Below are positions 12,225 to 23,444 of a DNA stretch of 64,000 nucleotides, one piece after another. The translations under genes were made by a program, and so were the position numbers. The stretch's first letter is position 1. Every line of letters starts with the position of its first letter. The notes beneath the pieces were generated by a model, which was given only the letters and a program-made list of their open reading frames with translations, had not been told where the DNA came from and searched no databases. Source of the DNA: Enoplosus armatus (Eukaryota; Chordata; Actinopteri; Centrarchiformes; Enoplosidae); contig NC_092192.1 in NCBI RefSeq assembly GCF_043641665.1, forward strand, positions 24,129,907 through 24,193,906. The letters are read 5' to 3'.

Positions 12225-12441
12225 CCCACACAACATCTATTTCCCGTTTGTCTGTCCCGGAGAGGGATCCCTCCTCTGCTGCTCTTCCTGAGTTTTTGTT
12301 CCCCATTTTTTCGAGGAGTTTTTCCTCATCTGAACCGAGGGTCTGTGGACAGAGGGTGTTGTATGCTGTACAGACTATAAAGCTCCCTGAGGCAAATTGT
12401 GATTTGTGATATTGGGCTGTATACATAAAATTGACTTGACT
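12225..12441 (+). repeat. L2-type LINE 3' untranslated tail
   Basis: The run GAGAGGGATCCCTCCTCTG, a T-rich GAGGAGTTTTTCCTCATC block, GACAGAGGGTGTTGTATGCT and the ending ATAAAATTGACTTGACTT are the standard plus-oriented 3' end of a fish L2-like LINE. The tail is a degenerate TTGAA-type repeat. No coding sequence remains. The long antisense frame over it is incidental. Confidence 0.62.
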
Positions 12442-12867
12442 TCTCCCAACAAGCCTTCCTTCCTGGTCCTTGGTTAAAACATTTAACCCCAAACAATCCA
12501 AATATATCTCACAAGATTCTGGGAGTTGTTTTTGAAGGTAACCTTCTGGCAGGGGCTTTGCGGCCGGCTTTTGTCTCCCACATAGTGCCCAGTACATGCC
12601 GTTATAGTTTCCTGTGAATCCCTTGTATGTGGGTACACAATTTGTATCCTGCACGAGAGGTATTGCTCCATTTGATGCTTTAGAGTTTCAATCTGGACTT
12701 TTCACATCCTACAGCATCCTCTGGGGGTGTGGAAAGAAAGCTTGTGGGTAGAGCCAAATTTCCAAAATATGTTGTCCTCAGATGTTTATTGGCATCATTA
12801 AGTGTTATAGTTGTGTCTCCTATTACATTACAATTCATCTGCTGCTACAACCATCAGTACTGGTCCA
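12442..12867. other. No gene seen
   Basis: Spacer between two L2 tails; nothing recognised. Confidence 0.4.
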
Positions 12868-13165
12868 CCTAGTACTCAATTCAGTTAAATTCAATTTTAT
12901 TTATATAGCGCCAAATCACAGCAAAAGTCATCTCTTGACAATTTACAAATACAGCCGGGCTAGACGGACTCTTTATAATGTTATTACAGAGACCCAACAG
13001 TTCCCACCATGAGCAAGAGACAGTTGCAAGAAAAGCTTCCTTTTAAGAGGCAGAAACCTCGAGCAGAACCAGACTCCAGAGAGTCAAGCGGGCCCATGGC
13101 AGCAGCAGTCAGGTGTACCAGGACCATGATCCACAGGAACCTGCGAGACGAGAGCACAAAAACTC
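12868..13165 (-). repeat. L2-1/L2-2 family 3' tail, minus orientation
   Basis: Starts at a TTCAATTTTATTTATATAGCG block and continues through GAGACCCAACAGTTCCCACC and AGGCAGAAACCTCGAGCAGA. This is nearly identical to the left ends of the L2 copies at 23445 and 43060. The GA-rich portion those copies carry is missing here. It is a severely 5'-truncated copy with no coding potential. Confidence 0.75.
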
Positions 13166-15451
13166 CTACTACTACTGCAGAAATGTAATATTTCAACTAA
13201 CCACATATCTTTATAAAGGGAGAGGTTGGCCATGTCAGCAAAGGAGATCTTAAAGTAAAGTAAAAGACCTTGTACTGTAATGAAAATGGTTGTGCCTGAG
13301 GTTTAGCAGAAATCTGCTCATTTGTTTTGGCAAGTGAGCCAATAAACTAACAATACAATTTACACAATAACAAATTAGATCTATAAGTGCATGTTTCTAA
13401 AACTAACTTCGCATGGGAGAATTGTATGTATTTTAGATATTTCTCCAGATACATATATTTTAGGGTTATTTGTCCTTAGTTGATAATGAATGAAAAAATC
13501 TGAGTAACTCTTGAGATTGAACTCATTCCTCTCATCAACACAAAAAGAAAGTGATTTTCACATTTCTGGAAGTCAGTGTGTTTGAGTAATTTCAGTAATT
13601 TAGTGGTATGTCTTGAGCATAGCGATGGAAGGAAATTGTGTCTATTATTTGGCAAAGTGAGAGGATATGTGGATGGAATGAAACAGTATTCAGACACTTT
13701 GAAGTCATTCAAAACTGATCTAAAGTACCTATGGCAACAGAAAAGTGGTAAGACCGATCAAAATAAAAGCATATCTGAGTCCCATCAAATCCCCAATAAA
13801 AATGATGTCAAACGCGGCTCTAAAATTTATCCTTGACCAGCATCCTCTGCTAAAAGACCCATCAGAAGTTTAACACTCTCTTCAGTGTGTTTAGTGCAGA
13901 GCCAGGGCAAGACAGGAAGCAATAGCTTTAGATAATGCAGCCGCCGTCTGGTTATTTACAGCTATGATGGCAGTGGAGTACAGAGGAGGGGATTGTGCCA
14001 TTTGGAATTGTGTGCCTTCTCTATGACTAGTATGAAATTCAATTAAATCTATATGCAGTAACTAATCCATGAAGAAGTGGGGAAGAATAAGCCTGTTCCA
14101 TGCTCAAGGCTTAAACTGGAGCTTTACTAATGCAAGTGGGGATGTTTCCAAAATGAGCAGGCAAAAAAGATTCCTGTTGGTTCTTGCACTTTTCTGAAAC
14201 CATAACTATGTAAATGTTCCACTGCAGTTTATGTTTCAGGGTAGAATTGAGGACACAGGTGAATCCAGAAGCTAAACAGGGAGGCTTTAATTATTTTCTT
14301 CTGAATTTATAACCACAACACCTGACCTTAAATATTAAATCAATGTTGCCCATCTGGCTTTGGCCTTTAACGTTTTAAATTGAGCAGTGATTTCCAGTTC
14401 TGCTCACAATGAAGTTGTATTGCGTTGTTACGTGTTCAAACTTAAAAAAAAAGTGTTGTGTGAACAGATTGCTGACCGAAGCAACATGTTTTAGAGAAGA
14501 TTAGGAAATAAGAGGTTAGTATGAAAACAATAGCTCAGATCGTGACCGTTTGTTCGTTCATACAAACAAGGAGATAACCCTCCAGCCCTTGAACAGATTC
14601 TGAGAATACAGGACAACCTCGTTTTTCATGAGATCAAACTGTTTCCACGTTCAAAAAGACAAACCTAGTATTTGCGACAGAAGTGGCGGCCTGTAAAGAA
14701 TACAAAGGACAGGTATTAGGATAATTTGTAAATAAAAACCTGAAAATAAAAAGGGACCTTCTACAAACACCCACATACCAATCCATAAACCCCCTCGGGA
14801 TGCCATTGTATGCATCTGTTTCCCTGAGATAAAGACCAGCTCACCACATCCCAGAAGCTCCAAAGTTGGCTTGTTATAATCTGGCAAGCCAGAAACACAA
14901 CAGCAGGAGGAAAAAAGGATATGGAGGTGGTGGGTTGCTGCTAAAGTTGTCTGCTGTGCTGTCTGAGGTGTTGAAATGTATTTCAATACCCTAATTACAC
15001 CATCTGTTTCTTGGCATTTTACACGTATGTGTGTTATTTATTGGCCTGTGTACTAATAATTCATGAGCAGTTACATCTGTAAGTGTGACACTATGCTTGC
15101 TGACTTAGTTTGACTTTCTTTACAAAGAGAATGTAATTTGGAGGACTGTCCAGAAACCCAGTTCCCGGTGTTTTATAGATCAATGAATTTAATCAGATAT
15201 TTTCAGATATTCTCTTCATATAGAGTGACATTTAGTTGAAGAGAGAACCAGCCATGCAGCAGCTGTATTAGAAAGGAATGGGCTACAAGTCTACAAGACT
15301 AGGCTGATGGACAGTAAGTTACCTCTGCTTTTTCCTTTTCACATTTTTCAACAACTGAAACTGTCCGTGGCCACATTTTCTCCACAGTAGAGTAATAATT
15401 CATTCATCCAGGTAAAACTAATCCTGTGCAATCGGACTGAAGCCACTGAGG
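13166..15451. other. No gene seen
   Basis: AT-rich intergenic DNA. The longest frames (13576-13836 plus, 14651-14986 minus) lack recognisable motifs. Confidence 0.5.
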
Positions 15452-16019
<568 letters not shown>

Positions 16020-16283
16020 TGGGCTTCAAAGGTTTCCTGTTCCAGTTTCTCTGTTTCCACGATCTCCATCAGCCAATCGTTCGATTGCCAGAGCAAATCG
16101 GAGGGGGATACAAAGGCCAGCCTTGTCAGGTCCCACGACATAACGAAAAGGAGGATAGATTATTATTCGAATTGCTGCTAGAGGGGAGGAGTAGATGACC
16201 TGAATCCATGATGTAAACTTCGCACCACAATCCAAATCTTTAGGGAACAGAAAAAATAATCCCACTCCACCCGATTGTGACAA
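16020..16283 (-). pseudogene. L1-type LINE relic (RT palm fragment)
   Basis: The minus-strand reading gives LDCGAKFTSWIQVIYSSPLA, then LSSFSLCRGT-stop-QGWPLYP, then, in a shifted frame, FALAIERLADGDR. This follows the L1 RT order (…FIxWIxxLYxxPxA…, …F.L.RGTRQGCPLSPLLFALAxEPLA…). The Arg codon of RGTRQG has become TGA and there is a frameshift after it. The fragment covers RT motif B only; the catalytic YxDD region is missing. Confidence 0.65.
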
Positions 16284-18775
16284 AGTGGATGAGAATTCGG
16301 CTCACCACTTGTCCTTTCTGGGTTAGTCTTACACATTACATTTTATACACATCATTTTCTACATGTGTTCATTTTGCTATAATTTACCATTGCTTTTGTA
16401 ACATGGCATCACTTACTATGCCGAGTTTGTTTGTGTTAGCATTAGGTTACAGGTCACATCAAAGCATATGTAGGTTAAAGCAAACACATAGTCATAAGTT
16501 AGTTTCAGTTACCTTTATTTGAGTTGCAAAGTTTGAACGTGGTTTAATTGTTTGTTCATACCTACCATTGTTTGTTCCTTTGTTTGGGCCCAGCATGCAG
16601 GACTATTGTTTGGGAAGGGGCTGCCCAGCATTTCCTGATTTTTATAGTGTTTGTGATGTCATGGCTGACATCATTGGGTCAAACCAAATGGAGGGGTTTT
16701 ATTTTTTGTAGAAAGGTTTTTTCTGTTTCTCTTACACAGTCTAAGTAATGTTTTAGGAATTATTTACTATTAAAGAGCCATTCAGAAGGGTTAATGAGCT
16801 GAGGTGGAAGCTTGTGAATGGTGTTTGATGTTTGATTTGAAGTTTACAGTGTAGTTAACCCACTTTTGGTTTAGTACTGGCTGAAGCAGGCTTTGTGTTA
16901 ATGGAACACCCTATAAATAGTTTTTTGTTTTTTTTTGCTGGGGGACAGAGTTGAGGCTGTGCTGCCATTCAGATGTGCTGTTAGTTTGAGTTGCAATGAC
17001 CTAATTTTCTTAGTTTCCTTTGTATTTTTTTCCTATTTTTTGAGTTGCATGTAAATGGAAAGCACTGTAAATAAAACAAAATCACCTCTGGGAAATCCTC
17101 ATGTCTGCCTGGCTACCTACTGCCTTCCTAGACACTCGAGCTAAGCTAAGTTGATTTTCCTGTATCTTGTTATTGGTGTACGCTGCCAAAAAAGGAGTTA
17201 AATTAGATTTTCTGCGGGGCTCACCTGACACACAAGCGACTCCATTATCTGCTCACCACCTGAGTGTTTGAATGAGAAAAGTCATTTCACATGGCGCGCT
17301 CTAAAAAGAACGAGCTAACAAATAAGAAGCAAAGGGGAAACTGTTATGCATTTTATATTTAAATGCAGCCCTTATTTTACTTGAAAGGCCGAGCAGTGTG
17401 GAGAAGAAATGGACAGCGCAGGAGAAAGAGAACAGGTGGAGTTGAGAGGGAGTACATTTAAAGGAGCAAAGCTCTGCAGGAAAGTGCAGTTAAATACTGC
17501 AAAATGACAGATGTGTTCACAAGCAAGGGGAACAGTTAGTGCTTAATAAAATAAAACATGCGAGCACGGCCGCCCCCAGCACGTCATAATATCACAACTG
17601 CCCTTGTAGTTGATCGAGTTGATTCTATGTTTCAAAAACAAATAAATGGCATCAACACTTAATCATGCTCTGTAGGAAAAAAGGAAAATCGACACCTGTA
17701 TATGAGCTACCAGAGCTTCTTAATAATCAACACAAGTCAGTCAGAGCTTTGAGGTAATGCCAGCTGCAGCTGCTCTCAATTATGGAAGTGCAATTGAGTA
17801 ACTCTTGAAACTGAGGACACGTGGCTGTTTTTAATTTATGACGCAGTTTTAGTGAGCGTGTCATGTAGTTTATCTGTTGTACTACTATTAATATACCCAA
17901 TGAATGTTTAGAAACGTTGTACTTCTGTCTGTATCTGAAAGAATTCTTCTTAGCTCAGATTTGTGTTGAAAACAAATTGTGACTATGTTAAAGACATTTT
18001 GAAGCTTTTTGTGAAAGATTTTGGCTTGATTTATGGTATGGAATTTGTTGGATATAACGCACAATCTTTGATACACATTGCCCTGAAGACACACTGAAAT
18101 TTGGGCCTTTGGATAGCATTTCCTGCTTCACATTCGAAACATTTTTGGGTAATCTTAAAAAGATTGTACGGTGGCCCCAAACCCCTGTGCAGCAAATTGT
18201 CAGGAACATCCAAAACAGAAGAAAATATCTATTTCCTCTCCCCTCAAACAGCTCCATCTCTCTGGACCAGTGACTGAAGAACTTGGAACATGCCAGCAGT
18301 ATAGGCAGTATCTAAAGGTGATAACTCTTTTTCCATAGGGGGAAGCATTCTCATTGTCAGAAATATTTTGCTTTCTTTGTCATGTCAAGTTGGGCTTTCT
18401 TAAATAAGACACAAGTTAAGAATTTTCCAATAAACCTTGCTTCCGTTTTGTTTACCCCATGTCTTCCCTTAGGTTGCCGTAGTGGCAGATATTACTTTGG
18501 ATGAAGCCACAAGGAGAATGATGGCCTTCCTTAAGGACCACCTCTTATCAAGAGAGTACCATTTTAGTTGGGTGGCATGGAACGCAAGAATTCCGGGGAG
18601 TTGTAGAGTTGCAAATCCGCTGAATCAAATCAATTTGATCCTATGCAAATGTGACATATGCCTTTTGAATGCTATGTTAATGACATCATTTGAGATTTAA
18701 ATGATTACTGTGTCTAATACAAAATTATTGCGTTGTAGAATTCAATTTTGTCAGGAATTTTACCTTTAGTTGATA
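16284..18775. other. No gene seen; LTR-like promoter/poly(A) arrangement inside
   Basis: No supported coding sequence. The 17888-18257 minus-strand frames have no family match. The stretch 16550-17110 has LTR-like organisation (see 16911-17075). Confidence 0.45.
16911..17075 (+). promoter_or_regulatory. TATA box and poly(A) signal spaced as in an LTR
   Basis: CTATAAATAG at 16911-16920 is followed by AATAAA at 17070-17075, about 150 bp apart on the same strand with no open frame between. That spacing is what the U3-R part of an LTR shows. Neither TG/CA ends nor a flanking duplication could be fixed, so a solo LTR is only a candidate. Confidence 0.28.
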
Positions 18776-19485
18776 CAGTGAACCCTCGCTATAACGCGGT
18801 TCACTTTTCACGGTCTCGCTACTTCACGGATTTGCATCGTGCATTGTGTTCTGCATTCTGATTGGCTAAACAGTCTCTCCGCTTCTTCTCTACCTGTGCG
18901 TCAATAACGTTGCAGTTTAATATGTACACGTACGTAAAACAGCTTGCCAAATTTACGTTACGTACGTGCAAATTCTCTTGCAACTTCAAGTTTCTCTAAA
19001 ACCGATAATGTCGACAAAACGTTCTGCACCGACAAAGGCACCTGCGGTCGGGCGCAAAAGGCAGGATGCAGCGGCTCAGTCAGAAGAGCAGTGAAATACA
19101 CGTGAGTCACTATTTGTCCGACTGTACTTTGTATTTTTTTTCATAATCATTTTTCATTTTCTCCCGTTCGAATCCAATTACTCGGGTCGCGGTGGGGCGG
19201 TGCTGATCTCCGCAATTTGAAGCCTTCAGTTCACATTGATGATTAAAATTATTATTTGACAGTACAGTAGTTATTTGTAAAAAAAAAAAAAACATTTATA
19301 CAGTACTTTTATTTGTTAAACAAATGCTTGGGCCTGTAAAAAGGGTTTGTTCTTTGGTTTCAATGTATAATAGAGTATTTAATTGTATAATAATTGTAAA
19401 AAAAATAAAGGTTTCTACTTCACGGATTTAGCCTATCACGGGTTCTTTTTGGAACGTAACCCCCGCGAAAAACGAGGGTTCACTG
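18776..19485 (+). mobile_element. pogo/Tigger-like deletion derivative with TA duplication
   Basis: The left end CAGTGAACCCTCG is matched by the inverted CGAGGGTTCACTG at the right end: 13 bp perfect, with weaker pairing further in. TA flanks both sides (18774-18775 and 19486-19487), the Tc1/mariner/pogo target duplication. At 710 bp it is far shorter than an autonomous pogo element (about 2.5 kb or more). It keeps the transposase start codon region (19008-19094), so it is an internal deletion product of a coding element. CTACTTCACGGATTT occurs in direct orientation near both ends. Confidence 0.82.
19008..19094 (+). pseudogene. Truncated transposase start inside the pogo/Tigger derivative
   Basis: A 28-codon frame, MSTKRSAPTKAPAVGRKRQD and eight more residues, ends at TGA. 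It sits where the transposase gene of a pogo/Tigger element begins and has the expected Lys/Arg-rich start. The helix-turn-helix and DDE domains are absent. Confidence 0.5.
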
Positions 19486-19496
19486 TAGTTGTAAGG

Positions 19497-19905
19497 CAGC
19501 GGGCCGCAAAGCATTTGCTACCGGGCTGCAAGGAACGATATGATTTGCAAAAATAAATAAATAAAAAACAAACAAATAATAAACATATAACATTATAGGC
19601 TATTTGTGCTGTAATTATATTGAACTTGGCATGGTCTGTCTGTGCCTTTCACACCCACAACACGCATGCACGCAAGTTCATTGGGTCATCACCAGCTTGA
19701 CCTACTAGACGTGCCTGTTGCAGCTAGCTAGCAAAAAAAGCATGAGTGAAAAACCCGGTGACCCGGTGACTTGCATGCTCCAAGCCCCCTGTGTGTGATA
19801 TGTGGAGACAAGCTGTCTAATGAGGCAATGAAGCCCTCAAAACTGCTGCAGCACCTTGAGTCCAAGCACCCTGCACTTAAAGAAAAACCTGTTGCTCCCG
19901 ATTGA
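19497..19905 (+). pseudogene. hAT relic with BED zinc finger (ZBED5/FAM200-like)
   Basis: CAGCGGGCCGCAAAG at 19497, only 11 bp after the pogo derivative ends, resembles the GGGCCGC-rich outer end of ZBED-type hAT elements. From the ATG at 19742 the frame yields, after a break, [15 protein letters not shown] and [16 protein letters not shown], ending in TGA at 19903. The CxxC and HxxxxxH ligands of a BED finger are all present. BED fingers bind the element's own ends. Everything after the finger (catalytic core, dimerisation) is gone. Confidence 0.72.
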
Positions 19906-21811
19906 GGCCAGCACATTATGGCAGCTTGGTCGCCGTTAATGGGTGAATGGGACCTAATATTAACAGGATATACATTTTTTTCCCTCAGTTAAAGCCCATA
20001 TTATACACAGTGTTGTATAGGCTACTGTACAATGTACAGACTTAAAATACTGAGTACTGAGCAGTACTGTCTGCCCTGGCCTTGGTAACAGACATATACA
20101 CCTCCAAATGTTCACCAGCTGGAATGATGATACTTTATCCAGTCAAAAATACAACATCCAAAACAAAAAAACTGATTTTCTTTACAAAATCAACTTGATT
20201 TTGTTGTTGTTTAAAGTACAACACTGTATCGAGACACTTTATATAAAACATTATGAGCCAAAAGGGAAACACACAGAGGAGCGTGGTGGTTATATCTACT
20301 CTCATGTTGTTGACAGCGCTTGTGCTCATCACAAAGGGAATGGCCTTTCCCTCAAATATACACTGGGCAAACTGATGAAAATAGATTAAGCATGTTTTTA
20401 GATGATTTTTTGATTACACAGAACACAAAAAAATCCCAGACAAACAAGTTAACCATTAATTAACACCCAAAGAAAGTTTAAGAATCATCAGAGGATATGT
20501 ACTTTGTAACCAGTTGTAATGTGTAATGTTATTATAGGATTTCTTTATTAATTCATGGTTAGAAAATTGGCTGCGACAACAACCAGTTACACTCACTTTC
20601 AAGGCAAAGACACCGCATTTTGTGCGTCCAGAGGTAGTCGTCCATGTGGAAGACCACTACATGCCCATCTTGACACATTACATCCTTTGTACCACATGAA
20701 TGCCCTTAAGGAACAATATATATTTCAATAATTTTCACTCTCTTCCAATTCACAACTTTCTCTACCGTTTTGAAATATCTGAAATATCCAAATATCTTTT
20801 TGAACTGTGAATCATGCAAAGCTACTCTAGTGGAGTCCCAGAATAAAAATATAGAGCTGAAATGAGCCTAATATGGGACCTTTAAAATGGTTTGCCTAAC
20901 CTGTATTCATCCTTGACTCACCTGTGTGGTTAACTGGAAACTTGTACTGCTCAGATCCCTTATTTACCGGCCTTCCAAATAACTAAAAATATAAAAGAAC
21001 AGATGTGGCCTCATTAAAGCTACAACACTCACACTTGTACCGTTAACATCAGCAGTGGTGCTCATTAAAAGTCCCCACGACCATTTTGCATCTCGACGGA
21101 TCCATCTGAAAATCAAGATAAAAGAAACCAGTATTTTCCTTTAAATGTTAATTCCTGTACCTATGTTATGTTTAAATGGCAGTTACATCACAATTGTAAA
21201 TCTGAAATTACAAACCATAAAAAACATTTCTCCACAACCCTTGAGTGTGGAGGTTTTCCTTAATCACATGCACATCCAAGTGTTTCCCAGCCCACACACC
21301 TCATTCACATCTGCAAAAGTAAGAAGTGGTACTTTAGTGGTTATTTTTTCCCCCCTGTGTCATTGGCCAGTCTACCCAATGATTTAAATAAATGTTTAAA
21401 GTATTTCACTTGTACTTCCCAGTAAGCTGCTGAACGGTGCATTAAGGTGATTTCACTGATCAATTTTAAAGTTTAATTCACTTAGTGGTTTCCTGTGTTT
21501 ACACAAGTTCATACAGCTTGCCAAGATAATCATTCACTGCGTCACCCGGTATAAAATGGTCCTCCCTCCAAGCATTAATTGTCGTATTAATGGTTTCATT
21601 ATTAATTGTGCATCGCTGTATTCATTCCATTGATTCATGGTTGCATTTATTCATTCATTTGGATGTTCAGCAGTTATAGTTGTGTGTTTGTAGTTAGTAG
21701 TTTAATAAATATTTCATTTATAAATGACTAAAAACACAGCCGACTGTCCAATCAATTCTCATCACCAATCATGACTTATCTGTGTCATCTGCCTGAGCCA
21801 TATGTCAAAAC
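19906..21811. other. No gene seen; SINE-tail fragment
   Basis: 19920-19953 resembles the tail of the SINE at 8160-8400 (GCAGCTTGGTCGCC then GGGTGAATGGGAC). The rest is AT-rich with no supported gene. Confidence 0.45.
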
Positions 21812-22366
21812 CTTTTCATTGTGCTGTTGTATACCGATACTGATAGGCGCACTAAAGCCTTGTACTTGTTGTACTGTGAGTAAGCAACACCAGGGTTGAC
21901 AAACAAAAATAAAAAAAGTCATAAGAATACATCTAAGCGACACATTCATTTAATGGAATACACAAATGTAATTATAGTCAGATCTCTCCTTGTCCCTTAA
22001 TGACGGGGCAGTGATATTATAAGCCTTATGCATTCAAACAATGGTAATTTTTTTGCCAGCTGTCCTTCCTGCATTTTGGCAGCTGCAGCTGTGTTGCTTT
22101 TAACCTGGATAATGTGTTTAAATCTTCATTTGTAAAATATGCCCCTCTGCTGCCAGTAAACGTGTCCATGTTTGTGATTGGTCAGAAACACCGCCCCTTT
22201 TATGTGAACGTGCTCATGGCTGGATTGGGAAACTTGGGAAACTGACTTACCGAGTCGATAACCACCATCGTGTGACCCTTAAGCATGATGCGGCTGTTAG
22301 GCTTATTGAAGCCAGATAACGGAAAGATATGCTGTGTATGTTGAACTTGCTTTGTACTACAGGCCT
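21812..22366 (+). mobile_element. PIF/Harbinger relic H1 (3' half)
   Basis: Aligns by eye with the Harbinger element at 42429-45935. 21812-21890 matches 42890-42965 (CACTAAAGCCTTGTACTTG). 21915-22260 matches 45520-45870 (GGGGCAGTGATATTATAAGC, CCAGCTGTCCTTCCTGCATT). The right end, GCTTTGTACTACAGGCCTC at about 22349-22366, is the inverted counterpart of the TGTATTACGAAGCAGG end at 42438. No intact frame is left. H1 is uninterrupted where H2 contains an L2, which shows the pre-insertion structure. Confidence 0.7.
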
Positions 22367-22845
22367 CTGGTTTATTAGTTTATATCAACAACAGGTGAAA
22401 ATGTCACATTGCTGCTCCCCTAGAATGTAATTTACCCAAATGAAAAGACATACAATGGATCGTCTCCCAAAGATAGCAGAAATGGAAACCAGGCACCCCA
22501 ACTATGCAGTCCTTATTCTGAGGGATATAAAATTGTAATCTAAAGTCACAAATAACTGCTGAACTTCTACTGCTAGAAGTGAGCTTCCTTCAGGGTGCAA
22601 ACACACTCACAGTAACAGTTTAGACCACAGTTGAAAAGTCTGAATAATTTTTGGATTTAGCTCATGTTCCTATCAATGATTACAGTTGAATTAGGGCTTG
22701 TAAACAAAAGCCACATTGATCTCATTTGTGGCTGGTTTATTGAACACAAGTTTGACCTGTCATTCCTCCATGTTAGAGATTTTGGCAGCAGGAGAAAGTA
22801 AAAACAGCTTTGATTCCAGCCTGTGAAGCCTGAACTTGACACAAT
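22367..22845. other. No gene seen
   Basis: Spacer between Harbinger and hAT relics. Confidence 0.4.
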
Positions 22846-23370
22846 AGATAAGGGTATAACGAGTCACCAATACGAATCAGAATCCGGGTTTAACGTTAAA
22901 GATGCGACTACATCGATATGCGGCCCCCTGGATTGATCTAAATGTACCATGAACTGATCGATGGCCCAACTCTGAAGTTAAAATCGGTTGACTGAAGCTT
23001 TGATGCTAATTCTGCACAGCGTCTCCATTCTCATAAAAGGTCAAAGGTAAACGCGAGACTCTCGTGTCATGAGAGTCAAGCCTTGTATATGCTTGCACCA
23101 GCAGGCCTCCATAGATGTTCCGTGAGTTAACATAGTGTTGCTTGCGAGGTAAAAACAAAACATGTCTGACACGGTTTACAGTGCACAATCAAATCCAAAG
23201 TTTGGAAGACATATGTATTTCATAAGAAGTAATGGAACATTTGACAAAAGTCTGGCCATTTGTAAGGTCTGTAGAACAGCAATTAAGTACTGCGGTAGCA
23301 CAACATATCTCAACACTCCCCTGGTGAGACGGCATGGTGAAACCTATGCGGGTGTTTTGGTTTAACGAGT
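22846..23370 (+). pseudogene. hAT relic: 5' end and BED zinc finger (ZBED1-like)
   Basis: The segment opens with AAGGGTATAACGAGTCACC and ATACGAATC blocks typical of a fish hAT 5' end. At 23162 an ATG starts a 67-residue frame: MSDTVYSAQS, then FIRSNGTFDKSLAICKVC, then IKYCGSTTYLNTPL. The CKVC pair and the YCGxTxxLxxHL-like segment identify a BED finger of the ZBED1 type. The His of the HL position and a clean HxxxH pair are not preserved, since only RRHGE remains. No catalytic core follows; an L2 begins 75 bp downstream. Confidence 0.68.
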
Positions 23371-23444
23371 GACCCTGTCCACTGGTGACTTTCACCAGAA
23401 TGCGTCTGTTGTCTTAGTTACTACAGCTGTTGAAAACAACTTTT

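Noticed and set aside
12217..12654. 145-residue minus-strand open frame
   Set aside because: It runs antisense through an L2 3' tail and has no recognisable domain.
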